Source of the DNA: Mucilaginibacter flavidus
Lineage (GTDB): Bacteria > Bacteroidota > Bacteroidia > Sphingobacteriales > Sphingobacteriaceae
Assembly: GCF_024055575.1 (NCBI RefSeq)
Contig: NZ_JAMXOE010000021.1
Span: 1 to 64,000 of the forward strand
Reading direction: 5' to 3'
DNA length: 64,000 bases
A program made the position numbers and the translations under genes. How positions within the stretch are numbered: position 1 is the first letter of the stretch; each line of letters starts with the position of its first letter. The notes below the pieces were generated by a model. That model worked only from the letters and a program-made list of their open reading frames with translations. It had not been told where the DNA came from and did not search any database. Of the stretch, positions 54,479-63,676 are shown one piece after another.

Positions 54479-55300
54479 TCAACCTATGCCTAAAAGCCGC
54501 TCGGGCGCTGCGGCCTGTGCCTCGATTAAAGCCTGTGGCAAAGTATTAGCAAACTGCCTGAAATCCTTAACCAGGTGCTGGTAATCATGATAACCAGCTT
54601 GAATGGCAACGCTTAGCCAATTGCTTTCGGGCTCGCGGTCCTTAATTTGGTAAGCATGGTAAAAGCGGTTAATGCGGGCATATAGCTTTGGGGTAATGCC
54701 AGTTTGCTGCATAAACCTGCGCTCAAACTGGCTAACAGACAAGCACGACAGGCCGGCCATTCTCTTTATTTCAAAATCGCCTGGCTTTTCTGTAATTACC
54801 CGCATCACTTTATCGATAGGATAAAAATCGGCTTTTAAATTGCATATCCTTTGCCAAATATATTCCTCAACAATTTGCACTATCCCTTCGTAGCTGTCGG
54901 AGTTTGCCATGCGCTCATGCAACTGGTTTATTTTTGGCAGGATGGCTTCGGCATCAATGCGCTCGTCAATAAATTCGGTAAGCGGCAGGCGTAAAAACTT
55001 AGCTAAAGTGCCGGGCTGGAAATTAACCGCGAACATCAGGTAATGCGGCGAAAGATAAAAATCGAACCTTGACACCTGCGAACCATTGATGGCGGTTTTG
55101 GCAAACGTTTTTGAGGTGCCGGTTTTGGGATCAAATGCTTTTATCCCGCCTCGTAAGTAAAACACCAAACTATGTTGTGTATTTGCAGGAAATGGTTTTA
55201 CGGGCGGTGGCGCATTATTGTCAAAAACGAAATGCAGCAGAAGGTAATCCTTTACAAATGTTTTTAAATGTGGTGCTGGTGGTATTACGCTGTGAATCAT
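54479..55300 (-). CDS. AraC-family regulator, DUF6597 type
   Basis: 273 residues. The N-terminal sensor (PPAPHLKTFVKDYLLLHF) is followed by AraC helix-turn-helix motifs (LSCLSVSQFERRFMQQTG and YHDYQHLVKDFRQFANTLP). It closely resembles the protein at 61926 over the full length, so the two are paralogues. It lies between a LytS kinase and a LytTR regulator, all on one strand with gaps of 35 and 60 bp, so it is probably part of a three-gene unit. Confidence 0.88.
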   Translation of the reverse strand: MIHSVIPPAPHLKTFVKDYLLLHFVFDNNAPPPVKPFPANTQHSLVFYLRGGIKAFDPKTGTSKTFAKTAINGSQVSRFDFYLSPHYLMFAVNFQPGTLAKFLRLPLTEFIDERIDAEAILPKINQLHERMANSDSYEGIVQIVEEYIWQRICNLKADFYPIDKVMRVITEKPGDFEIKRMAGLSCLSVSQFERRFMQQTGITPKLYARINRFYHAYQIKDREPESNWLSVAIQAGYHDYQHLVKDFRQFANTLPQALIEAQAAAPERLLGIG

Positions 55301-55335
55301 TTTTTATTTGATCGGTAAACGAGCCTTATTATAAT

Positions 55336-57342
55336 TTAAACAGGTATTTGAATGGTTACTTTTGTCCCCGTGGCGTTGTTCATACTATCCTTCATATCAG
55401 TAATGGTAACATCTGCCTTCATCTCATACAATTGATTAATGATATCTATCCGTTCGGAAGTCATTTTTAATCCGAACGATTTTTGCCGGGTAGCCGATTT
55501 GCTTTTGTACGCTGCTGCCAATTCACGCCCGACACCGTCGTCCATAATTTCAATATGTAACAGGTGTTCTGATGGCTGCGTTACAGCTATCTTAATATTC
55601 CCGCCTTCTTTTTTATGCATTAAACCGTGCCATATAGCATTTTCTACATACGGCTGTAGTAAAAGGGGCGGGATATCGGTGTATTGCTGATCTATTGCCG
55701 GGTCTACATTAATTTCATACCGTACTTTGTTCTTAAAACGCATGGCCTCCAGCTCAATATACAGGCGCAGCGTTTCCAGTTCTTTTTGCAGGGTTACCTT
55801 TTCCGATTGTGAGTTTTCCAGTACCAGCCTGATGAGCTGCGAAAAAATGGTAAGATATTCGGATGCTGTTTGTGAATCATTTTCGAGTGTATAAAGCTTA
55901 ATGGAGTTAAGGCAGTTGAATATAAAATGAGGGTTCATTTGCGCACGCAATGCCGTCATTTCGGTTTCTGCTATTTTTTGTTCAAACTCTGTTTGCACCT
56001 GTTTTATCTTTTGCGCTTCGCTGATATTGTTTTGTATCTGAAGCTCCCGGATCTTTTTATCCAGCGCACTTTCTAACTGCAGGGCATAGGTTTTTTGCAG
56101 GGCGTTTTTCTCTGTCAAAACCAGCTTGGCACGGTATGATAAAGCAAACGAAAAGCAAATGGCTTCGATGGTTAGGCCCAATATCAAAAATCCGGGAACA
56201 AAAACGAGTATGAGAAATAATTCGGTGTTTCGGGATGGCACCAAACCAAAAATACCTGTTATGGGGATACACCAAAGCAACAACAGGCTGAGCAAGCCAC
56301 CAAACAGGAACCATTTTACGGGGTCTTTACTTAAGGCGGTTAGCGCCAGTAAAATAAGGTGCATGATGATTATCGGCAAGAGGGATAAAACCAATGAATA
56401 ATAATTGGGATTAAACATGAACCACCCCCAATGTACTTGCAGAAATTCGATAACTATTTGTAAAACGGCAATGGTTAACAGCACTTTTACAGCTATCCAT
56501 GTTTTTTTAAAATGTACAGGCAGTTTTAACATGCTCCCGATAAAAAGTGTGTAGAGTACCGGAATCAGAAAAAGGTAGCAGGAAAAAATGATGTCTCTTA
56601 CCAGGGTAGGAAAGAACATCAGCTGCAGCCTGATATCAATCCAGAATAGTGAAGCAAGCAGGGCTGCAAACGTATAGCCAATATAGAAGATGAAGGAAGT
56701 GTCACGATATAAATAATACTGGTAGAGTGCATAAATACCGATGAAAAGCAGGCAGCCCGTTAATACGGCAAGCAGCAGGAACAGGTAACGGCTTAAGTAG
56801 TTGCCAACAGCAGCATCATTTGCCGACAGGTATGGCGTTTTAAGGTAAATGCCTGCGTTCATCAGTTGCTCTTTCCTGTCCTCGTTCCGTGCCCAATAGG
56901 TAACTGTGGAGTGCGGCAATATTTTTATCGGCAGCCCGAATTGATTGATGAGCGGAACATTTGCCTGGAAAGCGCCGCCAACCCCAATAAGCTGTTTATT
57001 GTTATATAAGCGCGAAAAATAATGGGCGCCTACATCCACCCGTAAATCAACAGTATCTGTTAATGAAGTATTACTGATGATAAACTTATGCCACTGGATG
57101 ATAAGTGGCCTCGACGAGAATTTCTCCTGCCTGTACTCCGTTTTAAATGGGCCGAACACCTGCCTTTTTGCTTCAGTAAAGGTTAGTGGCTTATCTGACG
57201 TTTCCTCGAAAAACAAACTTTTGTCGGCAATATCCAGTGATTGTTTCCATTTGGGTTGCCCATTTAATACGATGGTATCCTGCGCCGCAAGCCGTGAACT
57301 GACAACAGTGAACAGGAATACGAAAAACAGGATTCGGCGCAT
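55336..57342 (-). CDS. LytS-type 7TM sensor histidine kinase
   Basis: 668 residues. A signal peptide (1-20), an extracellular beta domain (7TMR-DISMED2 type, about 40-175) and seven membrane helices (185-400) come first. A coiled coil follows. The His_kinase domain has the phospho-acceptor His in QMNPHFIFNCLNSIKLY and the N-box PYVENAIWHGLMH. A GLKMTSERIDIINQLY motif ends the ATPase. It is the probable sensor for the LytTR regulator at 53672, with an AraC gene between. Confidence 0.9.
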   Translation of the reverse strand: MRRILFFVFLFTVVSSRLAAQDTIVLNGQPKWKQSLDIADKSLFFEETSDKPLTFTEAKRQVFGPFKTEYRQEKFSSRPLIIQWHKFIISNTSLTDTVDLRVDVGAHYFSRLYNNKQLIGVGGAFQANVPLINQFGLPIKILPHSTVTYWARNEDRKEQLMNAGIYLKTPYLSANDAAVGNYLSRYLFLLLAVLTGCLLFIGIYALYQYYLYRDTSFIFYIGYTFAALLASLFWIDIRLQLMFFPTLVRDIIFSCYLFLIPVLYTLFIGSMLKLPVHFKKTWIAVKVLLTIAVLQIVIEFLQVHWGWFMFNPNYYSLVLSLLPIIIMHLILLALTALSKDPVKWFLFGGLLSLLLLWCIPITGIFGLVPSRNTELFLILVFVPGFLILGLTIEAICFSFALSYRAKLVLTEKNALQKTYALQLESALDKKIRELQIQNNISEAQKIKQVQTEFEQKIAETEMTALRAQMNPHFIFNCLNSIKLYTLENDSQTASEYLTIFSQLIRLVLENSQSEKVTLQKELETLRLYIELEAMRFKNKVRYEINVDPAIDQQYTDIPPLLLQPYVENAIWHGLMHKKEGGNIKIAVTQPSEHLLHIEIMDDGVGRELAAAYKSKSATRQKSFGLKMTSERIDIINQLYEMKADVTITDMKDSMNNATGTKVTIQIPV

Positions 57343-57568
57343 ACGGAAACTTATAGCATTTAAACTTACTTAAAGCAAACTGCATTACCTAAACCGACAT
57401 GGTGATTAGCCGGAATTTTGAGGGAACGGCGAAAAACAGCGCCCGGTTGCCCATCCCTAACAGATAATACCGCTAACTCATCAAACCCGCCTTTCACCAT
57501 AACGTATTTTTTAATTTATGCCGTATGGCTGAATTTTAACCCTGTAAACACCTAACACAACTTATAAA

Positions 57569-58078
57569 ATGAAATTTGTAAACCTTAAAATCTTTATCGC
57601 CACAACAGGGCTTATGGTACTTGCGGCTGCTTATGCAAAAGCACAGCCGCCTGCAGGTAAGTACAACACTACTAATTACCCCGAGGACAGGAAAGCCATT
57701 GAGGCATTAAACACACAGCAGGATAACTCACAGTATTTAAACGATGACTATATCGCAGTAGGACCTGAAGGCAAAGTATCCTATGGTTTCGAAGAATGGA
57801 AAAAAGGGTTTAATGATAATAATTTCACTTTTAAATCTGTAAAGCTTGTACCCGGCACCTATATTCTGCGCATATATAACGGCGATGCGGCGGTAAAGAG
57901 CCTGGTAGCCGATGTTGTATTCTCTACTCCCAAAGGCGATGTCGCAATCACCGTAATCCGCACAGAAACCTATATTAAGGAAAATGGGAAGTGGTATTTT
58001 GTAAGCGGCCAGGGAACTAAAAAAGCCACCGACGAAGAAAAGGAAAAATTGGGGACAAAAGTTTTAGAGAAAAACTAA
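57569..58078 (+). CDS. Secreted NTF2-like (DUF4440-type) protein
   Basis: 169 residues with a signal peptide (cleavage near AYAKAQ, residue 26). The mature part has the cone-shaped NTF2/SnoaL-like pattern: ALNTQQDNSQYLNDDYIAVG at the start and ETYIKENGKWYFVSGQGT at the end. Such proteins bind small ligands or act as minor enzymes. It heads a plus-strand set of genes for secreted and membrane proteins, divergent from the kinase gene. Confidence 0.8.
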   Translation: MKFVNLKIFIATTGLMVLAAAYAKAQPPAGKYNTTNYPEDRKAIEALNTQQDNSQYLNDDYIAVGPEGKVSYGFEEWKKGFNDNNFTFKSVKLVPGTYILRIYNGDAAVKSLVADVVFSTPKGDVAITVIRTETYIKENGKWYFVSGQGTKKATDEEKEKLGTKVLEKN

Positions 58079-58090
58079 AACATCAACCCC

Positions 58091-58693
58091 ATGAGATACG
58101 GCAAAACGTTAGCAATTACTGGTTTGTACAGCAACCTGTTTTTCCTGTTCATTTTTACTTTAATGCATTTTATCCGCCCGGATAAAAGCATTGCTGGCAG
58201 CTTTGTGAGCGAATACGCGGTAGGTAACTATGGCTGGCTCATGACGCTTGGCTTCTTTTGTCTCGCAACAGGCTCGCTATGCCTGCTCATCGGTTTATTA
58301 AAAAGCATTAAAGCATCTAAAACCGCCATTGTTACTTTATGTATTTGGTGTACCGGCGCTTTCCTTTTTTCAATATTCACTACCGACCTGCCGGGCACGC
58401 CACCAACACCCCAGGGCTTAATTCATGGTTTTTCGGCACTAATTGCCTTAGTGAACCTGGGTATCTCTATGCTTGCCTGGGGTTTTATTTTTACCAGGAA
58501 TGCTAACTGGTGTGCTGTGGCAAAAACATCATGGGTGTTCGGCGGGCTGGGCATTGCTATGTTCATTGTCTTCCTCTTCAGCCCGCCCTCATTAAGGGGG
58601 CTTACCGAAAGGATACTGATAGTTTGGGATGTAAGCTGGCTTGTGCTGGTTAACAGGCAACTTTATATTAATTCAATTTACAATCAAATATGA
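58091..58693 (+). CDS. DUF998 membrane protein
   Basis: 200 residues with about six membrane helices. The pattern FVSEYAVGNYGWLMTLGF is typical of DUF998. It starts 12 bp after the NTF2-like gene and overlaps the next gene by 4 bp, so it is in one transcript. Function unknown. Confidence 0.82.
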   Translation: MRYGKTLAITGLYSNLFFLFIFTLMHFIRPDKSIAGSFVSEYAVGNYGWLMTLGFFCLATGSLCLLIGLLKSIKASKTAIVTLCIWCTGAFLFSIFTTDLPGTPPTPQGLIHGFSALIALVNLGISMLAWGFIFTRNANWCAVAKTSWVFGGLGIAMFIVFLFSPPSLRGLTERILIVWDVSWLVLVNRQLYINSIYNQI

Positions 58694-59559
58694 TAACCCC
58701 AAAAAATTTCAGATTCAGAATCAGGCTTTTTGTTTTGGTGTTGCTACTCTCCATAACCGGCGGCAACGTATTCAGCCAAAGTCCCAATTATCAAATTTAC
58801 GCTTTAAAATTCGCTTCACTTAATTTCAAAATGCCGCTTACCGCCGCCGCTGTTGGATCAACTAGTAAGGACAGCACCGATATATGCTATATCGTTTATT
58901 TACTTAAAGGGAATAATGGTAAAACAATATTGGTTGACGCCGGGTTTACCGAACCAATTAAACCCTATCCACGGCAGGCATTTACTTACACCCGGCCCGA
59001 TTCCATGTTAAAGAAAATAAATGTCAACCCTGCTGACATCACCGACATCATTATAACCCACCCGCACTGGGACCATATTGGCGGTATCGATCTTTTTCCA
59101 AATGCTATGGTGTGGATGCAAAAAGGAGACTTTAACTATTTTGTAGGTACGGCCTGGCAAAAAGGCGAAAATCCTGATAATGGATTTAATACAATAGACG
59201 TCGCTAAAATAGTCCAGCGGAATTTGAACGGGAAACTCTCTTTGGTAAAAGGAGACAGTGTAGAAATTATACCGGGAATACGCGTATTTATAGGTTCAAA
59301 ACACACTTTTGAATGTCAATATGTATTGGTAGGCACCGGGGCAGATAAAGTAATTATCGCATCTGATAATAGCTGGCTTTACTATAACCTTACCAATTTG
59401 TTGTCGATTCCGATAACGTTGGACCAAAAGGCGTATCTACAAAATCTAAAAAGAATGAGGGGCATGGTAAAAAATATCGACCTAATTCTTCCCGGTCACG
59501 ACCCGCTGGTATTTTCAAAGTTTCCGAAAGTAACGGAAGGTGTGGTGAAAATAAAATAA
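58690..59559 (+). CDS. Secreted metallo-beta-lactamase-fold hydrolase (lactonase-like)
   Basis: 289 residues with a signal peptide (to about residue 30, VFSQ). The metal-binding motif is HPHWDHIGG, with later His residues in KHTFECQ, an Asp in IIASDNS and a His in LPGHDP. The layout resembles N-acyl-homoserine-lactone lactonases of the AiiA type, so it may hydrolyse lactone signals outside the cell, but the specificity is unproven. It overlaps the DUF998 gene by 4 bp. Confidence 0.87.
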   Translation: MITPKNFRFRIRLFVLVLLLSITGGNVFSQSPNYQIYALKFASLNFKMPLTAAAVGSTSKDSTDICYIVYLLKGNNGKTILVDAGFTEPIKPYPRQAFTYTRPDSMLKKINVNPADITDIIITHPHWDHIGGIDLFPNAMVWMQKGDFNYFVGTAWQKGENPDNGFNTIDVAKIVQRNLNGKLSLVKGDSVEIIPGIRVFIGSKHTFECQYVLVGTGADKVIIASDNSWLYYNLTNLLSIPITLDQKAYLQNLKRMRGMVKNIDLILPGHDPLVFSKFPKVTEGVVKIK

Positions 59560-59630
59560 AATATGCCGATTTTCTACCACCATAACTACCTGTTTTTAAG
59601 TCATTTTTGAAATAAAACACCAAACCAGTC

Positions 59631-60332
59631 ATGGAAAAAACCTATCAAAATGTGAGCTACTTTGTAGTCGTAATTTTAGCCTTTGTTATCTGGGGCTTTT
59701 ACCGAACTTATTTCGGCCTGTTTCCTTCTTTTAATGGTATAACCACCGTGCAGCACTTTCATGGGTTCATGATGTTAACCTGGTTTGCCATGCTCATTGT
59801 TCAGCCATTTTTAATCCGCTACAAAAAGTATCAACTGCACCGCAATTTGGGCAAGGTATCCTATGTGCTGGTGCCGTTGCTGTTACTCTCTATTTTTTTA
59901 GTTACCAAAGGCCAGTTTCAGCGTTTGGCGCCCACCATCCCGAAAGAACAGAACATTGCCGGCCTGGCATTGAACCTGCCCGATATTTTCGCTTTCGCCG
60001 CTTTGTACATATTGGCCCTGGTTTATAAAAAAAACAGCGCTTACCATATGCGCTATATGATAGCTACTGCATTTTTAATGCTTGGGCCCGGCGTAGGCAG
60101 GGCAATGATCATTTACGGCGGGGTACCGTTTCCGCTGGCGATTGAATACTCGCTGCTGTTAACAGATGCGTTGGCAATAGGATTTATTATTTATGACGCT
60201 ATCAATAAAAGGCCATATAAACCTTATGTAATTACACTAGGCATTTTGGTTGCTATGCATTTGATCTGGCAGTTTCAGCTATCTGCACCATGGCAGGCAT
60301 TTGCCGGCAAATTTTCGCAATTGTTTTTTTGA
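59631..60332 (+). CDS. Multi-pass membrane protein of unknown function
   Basis: 233 residues with about seven membrane helices. HFHGFMMLTWFAMLIVQPF and HRNLGKVSYVLVPLLL have the His pattern of haem-binding DUF2306-like membrane proteins, but the identification is weak. It starts 71 bp after the MBL-fold gene on the same strand. Confidence 0.7.
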   Translation: MEKTYQNVSYFVVVILAFVIWGFYRTYFGLFPSFNGITTVQHFHGFMMLTWFAMLIVQPFLIRYKKYQLHRNLGKVSYVLVPLLLLSIFLVTKGQFQRLAPTIPKEQNIAGLALNLPDIFAFAALYILALVYKKNSAYHMRYMIATAFLMLGPGVGRAMIIYGGVPFPLAIEYSLLLTDALAIGFIIYDAINKRPYKPYVITLGILVAMHLIWQFQLSAPWQAFAGKFSQLFF

Positions 60333-60350
60333 CCAATTATTATCAGGGCC

Positions 60351-60713
60351 ATGGCACAACCAGTTTTAAAGCACAAATCTTTTATATTAATGGGTATTGG
60401 AACGTTAATACTTTTTTACCTGCTTGGCTCTTACTATTTGCGCACCCGTATTGATGAGTATGCTATCAATAGTCCATTATTTATTAAAATACACGAACTG
60501 TATGGAATAGATATTACGGCAGTTATTACTACAGCAAGAGCTTTAATGATCTACCCGGCGGCAGCGCTTTTGCTGCTATCTGTTTTGCTGCTTTGTTTTC
60601 CTGCTTCATTTCCTCAACATATCAGATGGGGTACCATTGCATTGTGCACTGTTTCTGTTTGCGCAATCTTGTTTTTTATGCTGGGGCAATATTTTACCGG
60701 TCAAAATTCATAA
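60351..60713 (+). CDS. Small membrane protein, half-length paralogue of the next gene
   Basis: 120 residues with three membrane helices. It resembles the first 120 residues of the protein at 60741 (YYLRTRIDEY with YYFSTITSNY; ARALMIYPAAALLLLSVLLL with ARILMIYSSVALVFISVLML). It ends before the later helices. It is a partial duplicate or a subunit. Function unknown. Confidence 0.65.
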   Translation: MAQPVLKHKSFILMGIGTLILFYLLGSYYLRTRIDEYAINSPLFIKIHELYGIDITAVITTARALMIYPAAALLLLSVLLLCFPASFPQHIRWGTIALCTVSVCAILFFMLGQYFTGQNS

Positions 60714-60740
60714 TAACCAAATCATTATAAAACCAATAAT

Positions 60741-61688
60741 ATGACACAATCAGACCCAAAACACAGCCCCCTTAGCCTGAAAATAATTGGTGTGATGACC
60801 GCTTATTACCTGGTTAGCCTTTACTACTTCAGCACCATTACGTCAAACTATTTTATCATCTATCCATCGTTCCCTAAAATTAGTGAACATTATGATGCTT
60901 ATATGGGTGTGTTTAATGCCTCGGCAAGAATTTTGATGATTTATTCTTCTGTCGCGTTGGTGTTCATATCCGTTTTGATGCTTTGGTTTCGGCCCGGCGC
61001 ATTTCCGCGGCAGGCCGTTTGGGTTACCATCGTGCTGGGTGCTGTTTCTGTTTGTGCAACCTTGTTTGTTATACTTCCAATTCAATTATCGTTATGGATA
61101 AAGGGTTTTGATGCAACGCTTTACCAGCACTTGCTGAGCGTTAGTTTAAACTTCCAGATCATACCTTCTTTAATGCAGGTTTTAATAGGGTTTTGGTTGC
61201 TGAACAGGTATTTAAGCGATATAAAATTACTGAGCCGCTGGGTGTTTATCTTGTTTTTTAATCTCACATTTTGGACGATAAATTATGATGCCTTAGTAAG
61301 TTTCTCATTGTACACTCCGGTTGGCGCCAAAGACTGGCTTGCTTTCAGGGAGGCTATCGTGCCAACAAAATTTATCTGGATGCTCATCCTGGCCTTCGTT
61401 CCTATGCTGTTAACAATTCCTATGCTTTGGTTGCGGCCAAAAAGCATCCCTAAATGGCTGGTCGGCATTTACGGGCTTACTATTTTTTGGATCTTCTTTA
61501 TCAGCTTTATTTATATTGCAAAAAATTTGCAGGGCTATCTGACACACAATTATTCGCGCGCCAAAATTGAAGAACTCATTAACAGCGATTTTCAATACCG
61601 GGGATTGCCGGCAATGGTATTAACCTTAATTACCGTGTGGATGTTTATAAAAGTGGGGCAACAGAAAATTGCCGATAGTTTAAATTGA
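60741..61688 (+). CDS. Multi-pass membrane protein of unknown function
   Basis: 315 residues with about eight membrane helices. No recognised domain. Its N-terminal third is paralogous to the protein of the preceding gene. It is 27 bp downstream on the same strand, so the two are cotranscribed. Confidence 0.75.
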   Translation: MTQSDPKHSPLSLKIIGVMTAYYLVSLYYFSTITSNYFIIYPSFPKISEHYDAYMGVFNASARILMIYSSVALVFISVLMLWFRPGAFPRQAVWVTIVLGAVSVCATLFVILPIQLSLWIKGFDATLYQHLLSVSLNFQIIPSLMQVLIGFWLLNRYLSDIKLLSRWVFILFFNLTFWTINYDALVSFSLYTPVGAKDWLAFREAIVPTKFIWMLILAFVPMLLTIPMLWLRPKSIPKWLVGIYGLTIFWIFFISFIYIAKNLQGYLTHNYSRAKIEELINSDFQYRGLPAMVLTLITVWMFIKVGQQKIADSLN

Positions 61689-61925
61689 TGAGAATGGCTT
61701 GTCGCTAATAATGAAATGTGTTAAATATCAATTATTTATATTGTACTTTTACTATTGAATTTGGTGTGGAATGACTTGCGGTTTTATTCTTTTCTAATTT
61801 GCCTCATGAAGTTTATCCTGATTCATTAATTAATAGTACATAAAATCAATGTCAAAAAAAGTGGTTTTGTTACCGGTTCATCTATGATAGCATTATTTCA
61901 GATACTTAATTTGGCTTGAACTAAG

Positions 61926-62750
61926 ATGATCTATAGATTTTTTCAACCACAACCGGCGCTGAAAGCTTATGTGAAGGAATACCTTTTGCTGCATTTTAGG
62001 TTTGACGGACTTTCAATAGATCCAACGCGACTTTATATCCCGCAGCCTGAGCAATGCCTCACTTTTAATCCTAAAGGGCATCTTACCGCAATCAATCAGC
62101 ATACCGGAAAAGTACAACGAAGGAATTATAGTTACATATCCGGGCAGCAAACCTCCTGTTTGGAATTGCATTTTGACCAAGATTATCTAATGCTGAAAGT
62201 TATTTTTCAACCCGGGGCGTTATACCGGTTATTAGGAATTCCGCTAAGCGAATTTGCCGACCTTTATGTAGATGCCGAAACGGTGCTTCATAGGGAAATG
62301 AGACAGGTTAATGAAATGTTAGCCAACGCTGTTGGGTACCAGGATATTATCGGAATCGTCGAAGGTTATCTACTGCAAAAAACGTCGGGAATAAAGGTTA
62401 ACACTCAGCCAATAGATAAAATAAGCGATATTTTAAACAGGCAACCAACGCAATTTTCATTGAACTGGTTTGCGGAACAGGCCTGCTTAAGCCCACGGCA
62501 ATTTGAACGCAAATTTTTGGAGCGCATGGGCATCAGCCCTAAATTATATTGCCGGATCGCCCGCTTTTACAAAGCCTTTCAGTTAAAGGATAAAACAAGT
62601 GATGTTAACTGGCTGGCTGTTGCGCTTGACTGTGGGTATGCAGATTTTCAACATTTGAGCAAAGATTTTAAGCAATTTGCCAATACTACCCCAACGGCCT
62701 TGCTTAAAGCAGAATCGGTAGCGGTAGAACGACAACTAAAACTACGGTAA
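61926..62750 (+). CDS. AraC-family regulator, DUF6597 type (paralogue of 54479)
   Basis: 274 residues. The sensor starts PQPALKAYVKEYLLLHFRFD and the DNA-binding part has LSPRQFERKFLERMGISPKLY and YADFQHLSKDFKQFANTTP. It matches the AraC protein at 54479 over the full length. It precedes a membrane-protein gene by 70 bp, a possible target. Confidence 0.88.
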   Translation: MIYRFFQPQPALKAYVKEYLLLHFRFDGLSIDPTRLYIPQPEQCLTFNPKGHLTAINQHTGKVQRRNYSYISGQQTSCLELHFDQDYLMLKVIFQPGALYRLLGIPLSEFADLYVDAETVLHREMRQVNEMLANAVGYQDIIGIVEGYLLQKTSGIKVNTQPIDKISDILNRQPTQFSLNWFAEQACLSPRQFERKFLERMGISPKLYCRIARFYKAFQLKDKTSDVNWLAVALDCGYADFQHLSKDFKQFANTTPTALLKAESVAVERQLKLR

Positions 62751-62820
62751 AATGTCGTTTTCTTACACCTTAGTAACTGTAATACAGCCTTAGTTTTGTT
62801 GCAGACTAAAATCAGCAATT

Positions 62821-63288
62821 ATGTTAACACAAATCATTATTTTCATTTCCTTATTCCTTACCGGCCTTGCGGCAGGTATCTATTTTTATCAATTTACAGG
62901 CGGCACACCGGCATACCGCGCGGTATCGGCCCGAACTTTTATTGAATATCATAAAAAGCTGGATAGCTTTATGACCGTTCGTATGCCGCCATTTTTTCTG
63001 GCAGGCCAGGCATCTATTCTTGTTTGGCTTTTTTTAGAAAAAAGCAACTACGCCGGTTTTACCTTTATGATGGTGGCAACCGCATTTATATCAACCCTTG
63101 TTGAGTTGATAGCTCTTTTCAGGGGCAACAGGCCTATCAATTTTAAAATACAAACCTGGGATTTGGAAAACTATCCGGAAGATTGGGCAACTTACAGAGA
63201 TAAATGGCTCTCTTATTTTAACATCAGGATAGTTACGGGGATATTGACCTTTACTTGTTTATTAATAGCTGCCGTGTTTAAAAAATAA
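62821..63288 (+). CDS. DUF1772-like membrane protein
   Basis: 155 residues with four membrane helices. The pattern FLTGLAAGIYFYQF and a NPRD-free hydrophobic layout fit the DUF1772 (anthrone-oxygenase-like) family only loosely; the tail has WATYRDKWLSYFNIRI. The start ATG lies 70 bp after the AraC gene, which may regulate it. Confidence 0.7.
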   Translation: MLTQIIIFISLFLTGLAAGIYFYQFTGGTPAYRAVSARTFIEYHKKLDSFMTVRMPPFFLAGQASILVWLFLEKSNYAGFTFMMVATAFISTLVELIALFRGNRPINFKIQTWDLENYPEDWATYRDKWLSYFNIRIVTGILTFTCLLIAAVFKK

Positions 63289-63301
63289 TGACGTTATATA
63301 A

Positions 63302-63490
63302 GAGTTAAAGTGGCTGTATTATACTGATTCGGAGGGTAATACAACCAGCGGTGGGTGTAGTACTTCTGCAAGTTTGCAAGGGAATACGATGGTTTATACT
63401 TGTTATTGTGACACTCCTTCGCATTCAGGCCCCACGGATTTAGGTTCAAACCACGGCGTTAGTCGTTGCTCAAACACAACACCGTTCTAA
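63302..63490 (+). pseudogene. Possible C-terminal fragment of a Cys-rich exported protein
   Basis: The frame from after TAA at 63299-63301 to TAA at 63488-63490 (62 codons) reads as ordinary protein with four Cys (SGGCST, YTCYCD, SRCSN) and many Ser, Thr and Gly. There is no ATG near its start; the first is at 63409 (MVYTCYCD). I think it is the tail of a decayed gene. Alternatively a short peptide starts at 63409. Confidence 0.3.
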
Positions 63491-63494
63491 AATT

Positions 63495-63654
63495 AAGAGG
63501 TTATCTGAGGGTCGCCCGTTCAACTTTTATAAGTTGTGCCCAAAAATTAGAATTTGTCTTGTTAATTCTTGCTGATAAAGGGACGTTAAAAAAAAACGGC
63601 AAATTGAATACTATTTTTTCGCCCTTTGAGAACCTATCCTTGAGATAACCTCTT
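63495..63654. mobile_element. MITE-like element with 12-bp terminal inverted repeats
   Basis: AAGAGGTTATCT at 63495-63506 is the exact inverse of AGATAACCTCTT at 63643-63654. The 160 bp between lack a transposase; the 60-codon frame inside spans end to end and is not protein-like. Size and inverted ends fit a miniature inverted-repeat transposable element. No target-site duplication was certain. Confidence 0.55.
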
Positions 63655-63676
63655 TTATTAACTTAATATATTACAA

